Shown: positions 17,670 through 28,071, counted from the stretch's first letter. The stretch is DNA of 64,000 bases from Nostoc sp. FACHB-110 (GCF_014697425.1 NZ_JACJRU010000012.1:120498-184497), one strand, 5' to 3'. Program-made: numbers and translations. Notes: a model not told the origin generated them from the sequence alone.

Positions 17670-19274
17670 ATGAGCATTGCATCTCAAACAGACCGAGTTA
17701 TCATCTTCGACACCACCTTGCGGGATGGCGAACAATCCCCAGGCGCAACCCTAAATGTAGAAGAGAAAAGCGCGATCGCTCATCAACTGGCACTCCTTGG
17801 TGTAGATGTGATAGAAGCGGGTTTTGCCGTTTCTAGTCCCGGAGATTTTGAAGCTGTCAAAACCATTGCCGAACAAGTCGGGACAGCGAATGGCCCAATC
17901 ATTTGCTCTTTAGCCAGAGCCACCCGTAAAGATATTCAAGCCGCCGCCGAAGCCTTAAAACCTGCGGCGCGTCCGCGAATTCATACGATGATTTCGACAT
18001 CGGATATTCACTTGCAATATCAGTTGAAAAAGTCTCGTAGCGAAGTTTTGGCAATTACCCAAGAAATGGTGGCCTATGCCAAATCCTTTGTTGAAGATGT
18101 AGAATTCTCGCCGATGGATGCTAGCCGGACAGAAGTAGAGTTTTTGTATCAGGTATTAGAAACTGCGATCGCATCTGGCGCAACCACCATCAATATTCCC
18201 GATACTGTCGGTTACTGCACACCCAAAGATATGGGAATTCTCATTCAAGGTATTCGGGAAAATGTGCCAAATATTGACCGAGTAATTCTTTCCATCCACA
18301 CCCAAAATGATTTGGGTTTAGCGACAGCCAACGCTTTAGCGGCAATTGAACATGGTGTGCGTCAAGTGGAGTGTACAATTAACGGCATTGGCGAACGTGC
18401 CGGAAATGCGGCCTTAGAAGAAATTGTCATGGCATTGCAAGTACGCAAACATTACTTCAACTCATATTTTGGCCGTTCTGTAGATTCAGATGTACCTCTA
18501 ACCAATATCAACACCCAGGAAATTTATAAAACCTCTTCCTTGGTTTCGCAATTAACTGGAATACTCATTCAGCCGAATAAAGCAATTGTCGGAGCAAACG
18601 CTTTTGCTCATGAATCTGGCATTCATCAAGATGGCATCATTAAGCATCGCCAAACTTACGAAATTATGGAAGCTGCATCTATTGGCTTACCAGAAAACCG
18701 GATTGTTCTGGGTAAGCACTCTGGACGCAACGCCTTTCGCACCAGGCTGAAAGAATTAGGCTTTGAACTGAATGAAGCTGATTTAAACAAAGCCTTCAAC
18801 CGCTTTAAAGAAGTGGCTGACAAGAAAAAAGAAATGTCTGATTTAGATTTAGAAGCCATTGTTCGGGATGAAACGCAAATTCAAGTAGAAAGCGGTTTTC
18901 AACTCGAACACGTCCAAGTGATTTGCGGTGACTGCACTTGTCCCACCGCGACAATTACAGTTGTCACTCCCGATGGCAAAATTCTTACAGATGCAAGTGT
19001 CGGTACTGGGCCAGTAGATGCAGTTTATCAAACAATGAACCGCTTAGTGCAGATTCCTAATCAATTAATTGAGTTTTCTGTGCAATCAGTCACCGGCGGA
19101 ATTGATGCTTTAGGAACTGTGACAATTCGCTTGGCTTATGAAGAACGCATCTTTTCGGGACAAGCATCTGATACGGATATTGTAGTAGCTGCCGCTTATG
19201 CTTATCTGAATGCGGTCAATCGCCTCTATCGTTACTTGCAAGCTCAGAAAATTCCGGCTCAGGTAAGCTGTTAA
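17670..19274 (+). CDS. leuA: 2-isopropylmalate synthase LeuA
   Basis: Condenses acetyl-CoA with 2-oxoisovalerate to 2-isopropylmalate, the first committed step of leucine synthesis. 534 aa, full length. The catalytic TIM barrel shows [16 protein letters not shown] near the N-terminus, the metal site [20 protein letters not shown] and [18 protein letters not shown], then [12 protein letters not shown]. The C-terminal half is the LeuA leucine-binding regulatory domain (from about residue 400), so feedback inhibition by leucine is expected. Homocitrate and citramalate synthases share the barrel, but overall length and motifs favour IPMS. It is divergent from a GntR/FCD regulator over twin palindromes and is followed by a hairpin. 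Confidence 0.93.
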   Translation: MSIASQTDRVIIFDTTLRDGEQSPGATLNVEEKSAIAHQLALLGVDVIEAGFAVSSPGDFEAVKTIAEQVGTANGPIICSLARATRKDIQAAAEALKPAARPRIHTMISTSDIHLQYQLKKSRSEVLAITQEMVAYAKSFVEDVEFSPMDASRTEVEFLYQVLETAIASGATTINIPDTVGYCTPKDMGILIQGIRENVPNIDRVILSIHTQNDLGLATANALAAIEHGVRQVECTINGIGERAGNAALEEIVMALQVRKHYFNSYFGRSVDSDVPLTNINTQEIYKTSSLVSQLTGILIQPNKAIVGANAFAHESGIHQDGIIKHRQTYEIMEAASIGLPENRIVLGKHSGRNAFRTRLKELGFELNEADLNKAFNRFKEVADKKKEMSDLDLEAIVRDETQIQVESGFQLEHVQVICGDCTCPTATITVVTPDGKILTDASVGTGPVDAVYQTMNRLVQIPNQLIEFSVQSVTGGIDALGTVTIRLAYEERIFSGQASDTDIVVAAAYAYLNAVNRLYRYLQAQKIPAQVSC

Positions 19275-19418
19275 CCATTGAGTTTGCACATTGAGGCCGC
19301 AAGGGGGCAGGGAGCAGGGAGAAAGGGAGAGGGTTTGCAGCTTTTATCACCATGAAAATGATGCAATTTAAATGACTATTAGCTTAGGCAAATAAACAGT
19401 CATCAGTAACGACACTCG

Positions 19419-19449
19419 CAACCCCGACTTTTTCAACAAGCCGGGGTTG
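19419..19449 (+). terminator. Hairpin downstream of leuA
   Basis: CAACCCCG (19419-19426) pairs with CGGGGTTG (19442-19449), extended by three more pairs inside an A/C mismatch. It is a GC-rich stem of a type dispersed in Nostoc-like genomes. There is no T-run after it. Confidence 0.45.
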
Positions 19450-19496
19450 TAATTGGTATGTAATCTCAGTAGATCACAAATTTATCGGTTTAGGCA

Positions 19497-19524
19497 GGGT
19501 GTAGGGTGTGGGGTGTGGGGTGTA
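19497..19524. repeat. Four tandem GGGTGTR heptamers
   Basis: GGGTGTA, GGGTGTG, GGGTGTG, GGGTGTA in direct tandem, followed by GGGG. Two copies of the complement, TACACCC, lie at 51851-51864. The rest of the leuA-GH65 gap (19275-19978) holds only a GCAGGGAGCAGGGAG tract near 19305 and a 33-codon frame at 19651-19749 without recognisable family. Confidence 0.7.
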
Positions 19525-19978
19525 GGGGAAGAAAAGTTAATTAGAGTGAGTAAATTCAATCTATCATCATCAAAAAGCCATACTTTTGCGAAAACTTTTT
19601 GATGATTGAGGTTAGTATGACAAACTTTTTGCTGAGGCTGCTAATATTCAATGGTCGAAAAAATTGAAGAAGGCAATCCCGATAAGCAATTGTATTCAAA
19701 ATATCAATTAATTGACAAATTAATTACTGTTGGTGATGTAAATAAATAAATTTATGAATTGGTAGAAAGACTGAATCTTTTAAATTAGAACTACGCTATT
19801 AATAACATCTAGCTATAGAGGGATGAAATTAGGAGCGTTATGATAATTCAAACAGTCAAAGTTAGCTGGTGAAAGTAAATTCAGGTATCTGCCTTTAAGG
19901 TAAGGATGCAGTTAATTTTAACTCCTAACTATAAATTTCATTCTACCGAACACTACAGTAATTTAGGTTTAATTGCTC

Positions 19979-22264
19979 ATGCTTGATGAAGGATCTATTG
20001 CCAAATCTGCATCTACTCAGCAAATGTTTGACGCTACCGGATGGAACATTATTGAAACAGAATTTGACCCCAAACAGCTACACCATAAAGAAACGGTTTT
20101 TACCCTCAGTAATGGCTATCTAGGAACGCGGGGAAGCTTTGAGGAAGGCTATCCCCAAGATAAAGCTGCAACGCTGATTAATGGTGTTTATGATGATGTG
20201 GAAATTGCCTATACAGAATTGGTGAATTGTCCGAATTGGTTGCCGTTGGCAGTGATTGTGGCAGGCGATCGCTTTAGTATGGATTCTGGAGAGATTTTAA
20301 AATACGAGCGCCGCCTAGACCTACGTTTAGGTTTACTGAGTCGTGATGTGCGTTGGCGCAGTCCCCAAGGTCATACCCTAGATTTACATTTTGAGCGTTT
20401 TACTGGTTTAGCAGATCCTCATATTCTAGGAATGCGCTGTCAAATCACATCTTTAGACTTTACTGGAGAAATCACCATTGAAGCAGAAATCACAGCCGTA
20501 CCAACAACCGAAGGTATTCCCCATTGGCAGACTATACATCAAGGTGGCTTCGACCAAATTATCTGGCAAGAAAGCCAAACTCTACATTCAGAAATTCACT
20601 TGGGCATGGCGGCTAAATTGGTGGTGGAAGGTGATGACAATGCACCCATCTTAGTTGAGAATTATACTGGTTTACCAATTTTGACGACTACCTTAGAATG
20701 TGCGCCAGACCAAACCTTGACTGTAGAAAAGATTGTCACAGTATTTACATCTAGAGAATGTCAGATACCGATGGCAGCGGCTTTACACAGACTAGCCGAG
20801 AAACCAAGATATAGCACTTTATTAGCTGCCCATATTGCCGCCTGGGAGCAAGTCTGGCAAGACAGCGACATTTTGATTGAAGGCGATCGCCAAGCGCAAC
20901 TATGTGTGCGCTACAATCTTTTTCAAATACTTGCTGTGGCGCCTCGCGGTGATAACCAAGTAAGTATTCCCCCGAAAACTCTCTCTGGTTTTGGCTATCA
21001 CGGTCATATCTTTTGGGATACAGAAATTTTCATCCTCCCTTTTCTCACCTTCACTCAGCCGTCCTTAGCCAAAAACTTACTCACATATCGCTATCACACC
21101 TTACCAGGAGCCAGGCGCAAAGCCCAAGAAGCCGGATATCAAGGCGCGATGTTTGCTTGGGAAAGTGCGACAACTGGCGATGAAGTGACTCCGCGTTGGG
21201 TTCCTAGTCCTAGCGGTGAGTTAATTCGGATTTGGTGTGGAGATATTGAAGTGCATATCACGGCTGATGTTGCTTATGCGGTATGGCACTACTGGCAAAC
21301 TACCAACGATGATGAATGGATGCGCGACTATGGCGCATCCATCATCCTTGATACCGCAGTTTTTTGGGAAAGTCGGGTGCAGTGGAACGAGCAACGCCAC
21401 AGCTACGATATTTTAGATGTGATTGGCCCTGATGAATATCACGATCGCATCAATAATAATGCTTTTACCAATCTGATGGTACAGTGGCATTTACAATCTG
21501 CTTTGGGATTGTGGGACTGGATGAAGCAAGCTTATCCAGAAAAATCGGCTCAATTAGCGCAACAACTGAATTTAACTACCGAACGTCTACATCAATGGGC
21601 AGAAATTCAAGAACGTATCTTCATTAATCAAGACACAGCCACAGGTTTAATTGAGCAATTTGAAGGCTTTTTTCAACTAGAAGATGTTAACCTCGCTGAC
21701 TACGAACCTCGAAGTAAATCTCTACAAAGTTTGTTAGGAATTGAAGCCACTAACCAAAAGCAAATTCTCAAACAGCCGGATGTATTGATGCTACTGTATT
21801 TGCTGCGCGATCGTTTTGATATTCAGACCTTAGTCAGCAACTGGGACTATTACACCCCCCGCACCGACCATACCTATGGTTCTTCTCTTGGCCCGGCAAT
21901 TCAAGCTGTCTTAGCTTGCGACCTAAATCAACCCACTGAAGCATACACCCATTTTTTACGGGCGGCACTAGTAGATTTAGAAGATGTCAGACTCAATGCC
22001 CACGAAGGTATTCACGGTGCTAGTGCGGGGGCCGTTTGGCAGTCTGTTGTTTATGGGTTTGCTGGTGTGCGGATGACGCAATTTGGCCCGATAGCTTGTC
22101 CTAAATTACCACCTAGTTGGACACGCCTGAAGTTTCGCCTGCAATGGCGCAATGAGTTGTATGACTTCGACCTTTGCCAAGACAACACAATAGTGAAGGG
22201 TAAAACTTACGCATTGTGTTATAAACATCAGACAAAGATAGAGTCGAATATCGATGCACAATAG
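19979..22264 (+). CDS. Glycoside hydrolase family 65 protein (disaccharide phosphorylase/hydrolase type)
   Basis: About 761 aa. I prefer ATG 19979 to the TTG six bases earlier; neither has a clear Shine-Dalgarno. GH65 enzymes (maltose, trehalose or kojibiose phosphorylases and related hydrolases) share an N-terminal beta-sandwich and an (alpha/alpha)6 barrel. Seen here: FTLSNGYLGTRGSFEEGYP near residue 45, GYHGHIFWDTEIFILPFL around 340, and DVIGPDEYHDRINNNAFTN around 483, whose Glu is the family's general acid. ADHTYGSSLG-like and HEGIHGASAGAVWQ motifs follow. No beta-phosphoglucomutase gene is adjacent, so phosphorolysis versus hydrolysis and the linkage specificity remain open. It converges on the CO2-uptake operon. 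Confidence 0.87.
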   Translation: MLDEGSIAKSASTQQMFDATGWNIIETEFDPKQLHHKETVFTLSNGYLGTRGSFEEGYPQDKAATLINGVYDDVEIAYTELVNCPNWLPLAVIVAGDRFSMDSGEILKYERRLDLRLGLLSRDVRWRSPQGHTLDLHFERFTGLADPHILGMRCQITSLDFTGEITIEAEITAVPTTEGIPHWQTIHQGGFDQIIWQESQTLHSEIHLGMAAKLVVEGDDNAPILVENYTGLPILTTTLECAPDQTLTVEKIVTVFTSRECQIPMAAALHRLAEKPRYSTLLAAHIAAWEQVWQDSDILIEGDRQAQLCVRYNLFQILAVAPRGDNQVSIPPKTLSGFGYHGHIFWDTEIFILPFLTFTQPSLAKNLLTYRYHTLPGARRKAQEAGYQGAMFAWESATTGDEVTPRWVPSPSGELIRIWCGDIEVHITADVAYAVWHYWQTTNDDEWMRDYGASIILDTAVFWESRVQWNEQRHSYDILDVIGPDEYHDRINNNAFTNLMVQWHLQSALGLWDWMKQAYPEKSAQLAQQLNLTTERLHQWAEIQERIFINQDTATGLIEQFEGFFQLEDVNLADYEPRSKSLQSLLGIEATNQKQILKQPDVLMLLYLLRDRFDIQTLVSNWDYYTPRTDHTYGSSLGPAIQAVLACDLNQPTEAYTHFLRAALVDLEDVRLNAHEGIHGASAGAVWQSVVYGFAGVRMTQFGPIACPKLPPSWTRLKFRLQWRNELYDFDLCQDNTIVKGKTYALCYKHQTKIESNIDAQ

Positions 22265-22341
22265 ATTCAGGAGATGCGCCATCTTAATATTAAGGATAAG
22301 TCTATAGTACAAAACAATCGCAACTTAACCTTACAGAAAAA

Positions 22342-22448
22342 TTACCGGATTTCTCACCATTATTTCCAAAGCCTAATTCAAGTTTAAATTTCGGTTTTGC
22401 CGAAACATATTCTAGATAAGGATGATGAAAAGTGAAAAATCCGGGTAA
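22342..22448. terminator. Nested inverted repeats between convergent genes
   Basis: An outer imperfect repeat (22342-22357 with 22432-22448, about 15 pairs with one bulge) encloses a hairpin TTTCGG-TTTTG-CCGAAA (22389-22405). It lies between the GH65 gene (plus) and the CO2 hydration gene (minus), so it may end both transcripts. Confidence 0.4.
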
Positions 22449-22465
22449 AGTTTTGCACTATTTAA

Positions 22466-23791
22466 TTAACGATAATCTGGGGTTTGAATATTCCGCAGAC
22501 GGGCAGCGTCACGCATACCATAATCGGCGCGAGTAAAGCGACTTAATTGTTGTTCAAAAAACTCACGATTTGCTTGCAAATGTTTAGGATTAGGGTCATC
22601 TAAGGGATATAAAAGCGCAGTTCTCAATGCTTGAATTACCGCAGAAGTCACATTATACATTGAGCGTTGGAAACTAATACCCAACTGAATCAACATATCG
22701 TCTTCACCACGGCAATGTTGTTTGTAATAATCAACAAGATATTGTGGTAAGAAGTGCAACATATCTTGCATTAATAATGTTGGTGGAATACCAGCAGTAC
22801 CTACAGGAAAGACATCGGCGTAGAGAATGCCGTAGTGGAAATCTTTTTGGTCATCAGGCACTTGTCCGGCTTGGGCGTTGTATGATTTTGTGCCTCTAAA
22901 GGGGGCGGTGCGGTAGAATACAGCTTCTACGTAGGGTAATGCTGCTTCGTACAGCCAGGTGAAGCCTTTTGATTTGGGGATGATTTCATAGCATTCGCCA
23001 CGGATATAAACATGATGGTAAATGGGACGACCAGCGATCGCAAATATGCCATTGACCAAAAAGTTCATCGCATCGGGTACGCCCTTAAACCCGCCTTCGT
23101 CGTAGATGTCGGACATTTCAAAGAATACCGGGGCCATGACTTCCCAGAATAAGCCGAGGTTAGAGTAGTATGACATCTGGCGGCACTGTTCCAAAAACAT
23201 CTCCGGAAACAGTTTGTACAGTCCCAGCATTACGGGGTTGCCTTGGAAGTAGGCTTTAATTGCCCTGTCAGCGTTGGCTTTGTATTCTTCGGAGTCGAGA
23301 TACGCATCAAATTGATTGACTGGCGCATACATGTGTCTATGCCAAAGCATTGCCCGCATACAAGCTTCCGCAAATTCCATGTTGATGCGATCGTGGAATA
23401 AGTGATGCAATAATTTTGGCATTTTCAAGGTTTCACCCTTTTCCATAAATGCCAAAAGTTCAGGATGGGCAGTTGCTTCACCGCGCCAAATTCTTAAATC
23501 AGCAGTATCACCAGCGTAATGATTATGCAGGTCTAAATACTTTTGAGGTAAGAAGTATTTAAAAAAGGCAAATGGCTCTAAAAATACCTGTTCAGCTATA
23601 TATAATAAGTCTCGCCAGTAAAAGTCCATCGGTACAGCGTAAGCTTTATAAATACCGATAATTTGCATCAAGTTTTCTGGCGTGTCTGGTAACATTGAAC
23701 CGCCTGCTTCTAAACGATGAATTACTTCCGCAAATTCATGTTTAGAAGGTGGAAGTTTAGTAGTAACAGTTTTTTCTGGAGTCTGTACCAT
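22466..23791 (-). CDS. CO2 hydration protein of the NDH-1MS/MS' complex (CupA/CupB, ChpX/ChpY family)
   Basis: 441 aa, last gene of the ndhF-ndhD operon. Members of this family dock on specialised NDH-1 complexes in the thylakoid and convert CO2 to bicarbonate using redox energy. The family is recognised from MDFYWRDLLYIAEQVFLEPF, HLFHDRINMEFAEACMRAMLWHRHMY, KAYFQGNPVMLGLYKLFPEM and the C-terminal ISFQRSMYNVTSAVIQALRT. The many conserved His, Cys and Arg residues include candidate zinc ligands. Whether this is the inducible high-affinity CupA or the constitutive CupB form cannot be settled by eye; the absence of a cupS gene next to it leans slightly to the ndhF4/ndhD4/cupB type. Confidence 0.9.
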   Translation of the reverse strand: MVQTPEKTVTTKLPPSKHEFAEVIHRLEAGGSMLPDTPENLMQIIGIYKAYAVPMDFYWRDLLYIAEQVFLEPFAFFKYFLPQKYLDLHNHYAGDTADLRIWRGEATAHPELLAFMEKGETLKMPKLLHHLFHDRINMEFAEACMRAMLWHRHMYAPVNQFDAYLDSEEYKANADRAIKAYFQGNPVMLGLYKLFPEMFLEQCRQMSYYSNLGLFWEVMAPVFFEMSDIYDEGGFKGVPDAMNFLVNGIFAIAGRPIYHHVYIRGECYEIIPKSKGFTWLYEAALPYVEAVFYRTAPFRGTKSYNAQAGQVPDDQKDFHYGILYADVFPVGTAGIPPTLLMQDMLHFLPQYLVDYYKQHCRGEDDMLIQLGISFQRSMYNVTSAVIQALRTALLYPLDDPNPKHLQANREFFEQQLSRFTRADYGMRDAARLRNIQTPDYR

Positions 23792-23818
23792 GTTGTTTCC
23801 TGGATGTTAAATGTATTT

Positions 23819-24415
23819 TTAGACAGTAGAAATATCGGTTGTTTGTAATTGCTGACGTATTTTTAAAGCATGAAAAATACTCAAAACATCATGCGTCCAA
23901 ACTGGCAATATTAATGTCATCGCAATTTCTTCGATGCTGTACATAGTTCCGGCAATACAAGTTAGCCATAAAGTTATGCCAGCGTAGTTAAATCCAAACA
24001 ATGCCACAATGGCAATAAATAATGTAACTCCCCAAAACTTGGCTGAGTAAGTGTGATAGCTGGCGGGTTTGCCATATTTAATTAAGTTCACTATCCACCA
24101 CACAATTTGAGCAAAAATCACCATCAATAAAGGAAGGCGATAAGCTATCAAAATATCTCGGTATCCCAGCCAAGCACTTAAAAAGATACAACTAAAAAGG
24201 CAGGTATCAGCCCAGCTATCAGCTTGTCGCAATTTGGCATTGCTAACACCAAGTCGCCGGGCAATAATGCCATCAAAAATGTCGGAAAGAAAAGCAGCAG
24301 TAAAAACTACTAAAAACCAAATACTCGTATCACCATCCCAAGCATCCCACAGGAGGAAGGGTGCTATTAAAAAGCGGAACATTACAAGACCACTGGGAAT
24401 TAAGGTGAGATTCAT
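23819..24415 (-). CDS. CDP-alcohol phosphatidyltransferase-like membrane protein in the CO2-uptake operon
   Basis: 198 aa with about five or six membrane helices. The CDP-alcohol motif D-G-x2-A-R-x8-G-x3-D-x3-D is readable in DIFDGIIARRLGVSNAKLRQ followed by ADSWAD, but the conserved Gly is Leu. Family members make phospholipids (for example PgsA and CdsA-dependent head-group transferases) in the membrane. It sits 33 bp after ndhD and 27 bp before the CO2 hydration gene, on the same strand, so it is co-transcribed. Either it supplies a lipid linked to assembly of the NDH-1 complex, or it has been recruited as a structural membrane protein; both ideas are inference. Length is in the normal range for the family. 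Confidence 0.75.
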   Translation of the reverse strand: MNLTLIPSGLVMFRFLIAPFLLWDAWDGDTSIWFLVVFTAAFLSDIFDGIIARRLGVSNAKLRQADSWADTCLFSCIFLSAWLGYRDILIAYRLPLLMVIFAQIVWWIVNLIKYGKPASYHTYSAKFWGVTLFIAIVALFGFNYAGITLWLTCIAGTMYSIEEIAMTLILPVWTHDVLSIFHALKIRQQLQTTDISTV

Positions 24416-24448
24416 ATTTTCTCCTGTATCGGTTGCGTAATTCTCTTT

Positions 24449-25951
24449 TTACTTCAACGCAACTTGAGAAATTACGGTTTTTTCCGCAGGGGTAATTGCT
24501 GCTACCATTGCTGTGGTTGTGGTCTCACTCCAACGCACTAACCATGTAGGTTGGACTCCTAAAAAGATGATTAAGCTTGCCAAAATGAGTGCGGGTACTT
24601 TTTCAGACCACAAAACTTTGGGATAGTAGGCTAAATCATTGTCGAGTCTACCAAAACAGGTGCGGTTCAGCAGGATGACGAAATATACCGCCGTTAAACC
24701 ACTGGCGACAACACATAATATTGTCGGAATGGGGAAAACAGAGAAACTGCCCTGAAAGACGATAAATTCAGCGATAAATCCTGTTAAACCGGGAATACCC
24801 GCACTAGCCATCCCACTTAATACGAGTAAGGCACTAATTAAAGGTATGCCACGAATTGGACTCATTAAACCGTTGAGTTTGTCTAACTCGCGTGTGCCGG
24901 CTTTGGCTTCCACGACTCCTACCAAATGGAAGAGAATGGCGAGGATGATGCCGTGGCTAAACATTTGGGACACTGCACCAACTAAGGCAAGAGAGGTACT
25001 AGCGGCACTGGCCAGCAATACATAGCCCATGTGACCGATAGAACTGTATGCTACCATCCGCTTGATATCTTTTTGGGCGATCGCTACTACTGCCCCATAT
25101 ATCGCGCTAATTGCCCCCCAAATTGCCAAGGTTGGGGCAACAGTACTCCAAGCGTTGGGGAACATCCCCATCCCAAACCGCAATAAACCATAAGTTCCCA
25201 GCTTTGCTAATACACCACCTAACAAAATGGCGATGGGTGCGGAAGCTTCCACATAAGCATCAGGTAGCCAAGTGTGGAAGGGAACGAGAGGAATTTTGAT
25301 ACCAAAACCAAGGATAATTCCTGCTAGTAACAGCAGTTGCAGTCCAGCAGACAGGGTTTGAGTGGAGACAGCATCAAAGGCAAAGCTAGTGGAACCTGTC
25401 AGCCACACCATACCTAAAAAGGTGGCTAAAATTAATGCGCCGGAAACAGCAGTGTAAATTAAAAATTTAATGCCAGCGTAAGCCCGTTTTTCACCGCCCC
25501 AAATTGAAATTAATAAATAGAAGGGAATTAATTCTAATTCGTAGAACAGGAAAAACAACAGTAAGTTTTCTGCGAGGAATGCTCCTGCCACACCGCCACT
25601 TACTAACAAAATCATTGAGTAAAATAAGCGGGGGCGTTCTGTATCTTTGCTGCTGCTGTAAATAGCAATCCAAGTCAGGAGGCTATTTAAAACCAGCATT
25701 AATATTGATAGCCCATCCACCCCTAATTGGTAGCTTAAACCTAGGGTTTCATTCCAAGGTAAATATTCTTGAAACTGCATCCCAGGAGTGCTGAGGTCAA
25801 ATTTAAATAGGATGAATAGATTCCACAACAGGATTAAACCAGATATGGTAAGGGCTACCAAGCGCACGCGATTTGGTGGAATAGCATTACTAGGCCAAAA
25901 CCCAATAATTAAAGCAGCGATGATTGGTGTCCAGATTAAAACACTCAGCAT
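24449..25951 (-). CDS. ndhD: NDH-1 subunit NdhD (NdhD3/NdhD4 type of the CO2-uptake complex)
   Basis: 500-aa proton-pumping antiporter-like subunit (Mrp/NuoM family) of the thylakoid NDH-1 complex. Fourteen or so membrane helices are evident. Core residues are present: FYELELIPFYLLISIWGG (helix 5 Glu), GIKIPLVPFHTWLPDAYVEA, the Lys of VLAKLGTYGLLRFG, and MVAYSSIGHMGYVLLA with the later His of FSHGIILAILFHLVG. Its place between ndhF and the CO2 hydration gene marks it as one of the D3/D4 paralogues used for CO2 uptake, not the respiratory D1/D2. The start ATG follows the ndhF stop by 37 bp. Confidence 0.92.
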   Translation of the reverse strand: MLSVLIWTPIIAALIIGFWPSNAIPPNRVRLVALTISGLILLWNLFILFKFDLSTPGMQFQEYLPWNETLGLSYQLGVDGLSILMLVLNSLLTWIAIYSSSKDTERPRLFYSMILLVSGGVAGAFLAENLLLFFLFYELELIPFYLLISIWGGEKRAYAGIKFLIYTAVSGALILATFLGMVWLTGSTSFAFDAVSTQTLSAGLQLLLLAGIILGFGIKIPLVPFHTWLPDAYVEASAPIAILLGGVLAKLGTYGLLRFGMGMFPNAWSTVAPTLAIWGAISAIYGAVVAIAQKDIKRMVAYSSIGHMGYVLLASAASTSLALVGAVSQMFSHGIILAILFHLVGVVEAKAGTRELDKLNGLMSPIRGIPLISALLVLSGMASAGIPGLTGFIAEFIVFQGSFSVFPIPTILCVVASGLTAVYFVILLNRTCFGRLDNDLAYYPKVLWSEKVPALILASLIIFLGVQPTWLVRWSETTTTAMVAAITPAEKTVISQVALK

Positions 25952-25988
25952 GGTAATTTAGGGATTTATAACCACAGATGACAAATGA

Positions 25989-27848
25989 CTAAAACATTAA
26001 TTCTAAAAACTGTACGCCCCAGTATGGCCATGTCACCCAAGCGCCTAAAAGACCAACGCCTAAGAGGACTGTGAAGGCGTAAGTTTGGGTTTGTCCAGAG
26101 GTGCTATATTTCAAGCCTTCGCCACCGAGGAGGGAGAACAACCCAACAAAGTTAACAATGCCATCTACTACGAAGCGGTCAACCATATCAGCAAATTTTG
26201 CCAGTTGGGCAACGCTGAAAATGATGGTTAGGCGGTAGAGTTTGGGGGTGTAAAAGTCGTAAGCTAACAAGTCTTGCAAACCTTTCCAGGGTAAGCGGAC
26301 TGGTTTGGGAATGTTGCCGAGGTAAATTACGCCACCGACGCTACAACCAAAAATACTTGACCAAATTAGTAGAAGTGCGACATCTTTATTGAGGTTTGCC
26401 CAGTCGGGTAAGAGTGATAAGCTTTGCAACACTAAAGGTAAATGGAGGACAAATCCGAATAAAATTACCATTGGCAATACCATCGGCCAGTGAACTTCAG
26501 GCGATCGCTCACTCATTTGCTTAGGTTTACCACCAAAAATCAAGCCAAATTCTCTAGCTAAACTAACGGCTGTCAATGCGTTAACTGCTATAACTATCCC
26601 AACTAGCCAAGGTTGAGTTCCCCATAACCCATCGGCTAATTTCATCAATGCCCAAAAGCTACCAAGTGGTGGGAAACCAATTAATCCTAATGTGCCGATA
26701 ATAAACGCTAAACCAGAGATGGGACGACGTGACCATAAACCACCTAGTTGGGTGATATCTTGGCTGATGCTATTCCAAATCACGCCGCCAGTACTCATTA
26801 CTAACAAGGCAGCAGATAAGGCGTGGGTAAGTACTAGTAACAGTGCAGCATCATCTTGCTGTGTGCCTACAGCAATGAACACTAACCCCATGTAAGCACT
26901 CACAGAATAAGATTGGCAGCGTTTAACGTCAATTTGCGCGATCGCAATTAACGAAGCACCAATAGCTGTCACCGACCCAATCGCTACCATCACAGTAGAA
27001 ACTAAGGGTGATAAAGTTAACACTGGTTGCAGTTTAATCAGTACCCATGCACCACTGGCTACAACTACCGAGTTCCGCAAAATTGTACTGGGAACAGGGC
27101 CTTCCATCGCTTCATCTAACCACAAGTGCAGGGGGAATTGGGCGCATTTACCCATCGGCCCGGCAATTAAGGCTAAACCCACTAAGGTAATTACTGTGGG
27201 GTCAACTTCCGCAGTTTTCGCCCATACAGCCAGTTCGTTGTAATCCCAGGTTCCCGCCAGAGGCCATAAACCTAAAACCCCAATCAGCAGAAACAAGTCT
27301 CCTACCCGTTTGGTTAAGAAAGCGTCTCTCGCACCTGTTACCACCAAGGGTTGACTAAACCATAAACCTACTAACAAGTAGGTTCCCAAGGTGAGGACTT
27401 CGAGGATTACATAACTAAAGAACAAGTTATTACATAAGGCAAGGGCGCACAATCCCGCTTCAAATAGTCCTAATAAAGAATAGAAGCGTCCCCAACCCCA
27501 ATCCATTTCCATGTAACCAATAGCGTAAATCTGTGCTAACAAATTTAAACCACTGATTACTACTAACGCGCCTACACTAATTGACGAAAGTTCAACAGCA
27601 ATGGTCAAATCTAAACCTGCTGTTGATAGCCAATGAATAAATACTTCTTGGGGTGGATGATTCCAAGTTGCTTGTAAGGCGATCGCACTATGGACAAACG
27701 CCAAAAATGTCATTACTAAATTTACATAACCTGCTGGCCTTGGCCCAGTTTTGCGGATGATCCCCGGCGACCAAGGTACGGCTAAAAGCCCACCAATTAA
27801 GGCATATAAAGGAACTAGCCAAACAGTCTCTAGTAGAAACTGAGCCAT
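25989..27848 (-). CDS. ndhF: NDH-1 subunit NdhF (NdhF3/NdhF4 type of the CO2-uptake complex)
   Basis: 619-aa distal proton-pumping subunit of a specialised thylakoid NDH-1, first gene of a four-gene minus-strand operon (ndhF, ndhD, CDP-alcohol transferase-like, CO2 hydration protein). Many membrane helices are visible. Antiporter-type motifs include YVILEVLTLGTYLLVGLW, the region QFPLHLWLDEAMEGPVPSTI and IDVKRCQSYSVSAYMGLVFI. The C-terminal lateral helix region (about 520-590) is shorter than in respiratory NdhF1, as usual for F3/F4. Upstream, a strong dyad at 28072-28110 is a candidate control site; LysR-type regulators (NdhR/CmpR) govern such operons in other cyanobacteria. Confidence 0.92.
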   Translation of the reverse strand: MAQFLLETVWLVPLYALIGGLLAVPWSPGIIRKTGPRPAGYVNLVMTFLAFVHSAIALQATWNHPPQEVFIHWLSTAGLDLTIAVELSSISVGALVVISGLNLLAQIYAIGYMEMDWGWGRFYSLLGLFEAGLCALALCNNLFFSYVILEVLTLGTYLLVGLWFSQPLVVTGARDAFLTKRVGDLFLLIGVLGLWPLAGTWDYNELAVWAKTAEVDPTVITLVGLALIAGPMGKCAQFPLHLWLDEAMEGPVPSTILRNSVVVASGAWVLIKLQPVLTLSPLVSTVMVAIGSVTAIGASLIAIAQIDVKRCQSYSVSAYMGLVFIAVGTQQDDAALLLVLTHALSAALLVMSTGGVIWNSISQDITQLGGLWSRRPISGLAFIIGTLGLIGFPPLGSFWALMKLADGLWGTQPWLVGIVIAVNALTAVSLAREFGLIFGGKPKQMSERSPEVHWPMVLPMVILFGFVLHLPLVLQSLSLLPDWANLNKDVALLLIWSSIFGCSVGGVIYLGNIPKPVRLPWKGLQDLLAYDFYTPKLYRLTIIFSVAQLAKFADMVDRFVVDGIVNFVGLFSLLGGEGLKYSTSGQTQTYAFTVLLGVGLLGAWVTWPYWGVQFLELMF

Positions 27849-28071
27849 GAAAATACCCCTAGATTTAAACAGAAATTAGTGTTTTGGCACCAAATTGCTT
27901 TGATCCCGCCACTATGCACTATTCAAAAACGCAAGTTTATATTTGCTTAATTTTGTTAGATTAAGCTTACCGTTATCTGAGGCAAAAGGGAATTAGTTGA
28001 TTAGATAAATCAGCGATAATTACTCTAATTAATTCTTATATATCTATGGATTGAATTAATAAATATCATCT

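Noticed and set aside
17591..17836. 81-codon plus-strand frame over the GntR-leuA gap
   Set aside because: Out of frame with leuA and translates the operators; leuA motifs are in the other frame.
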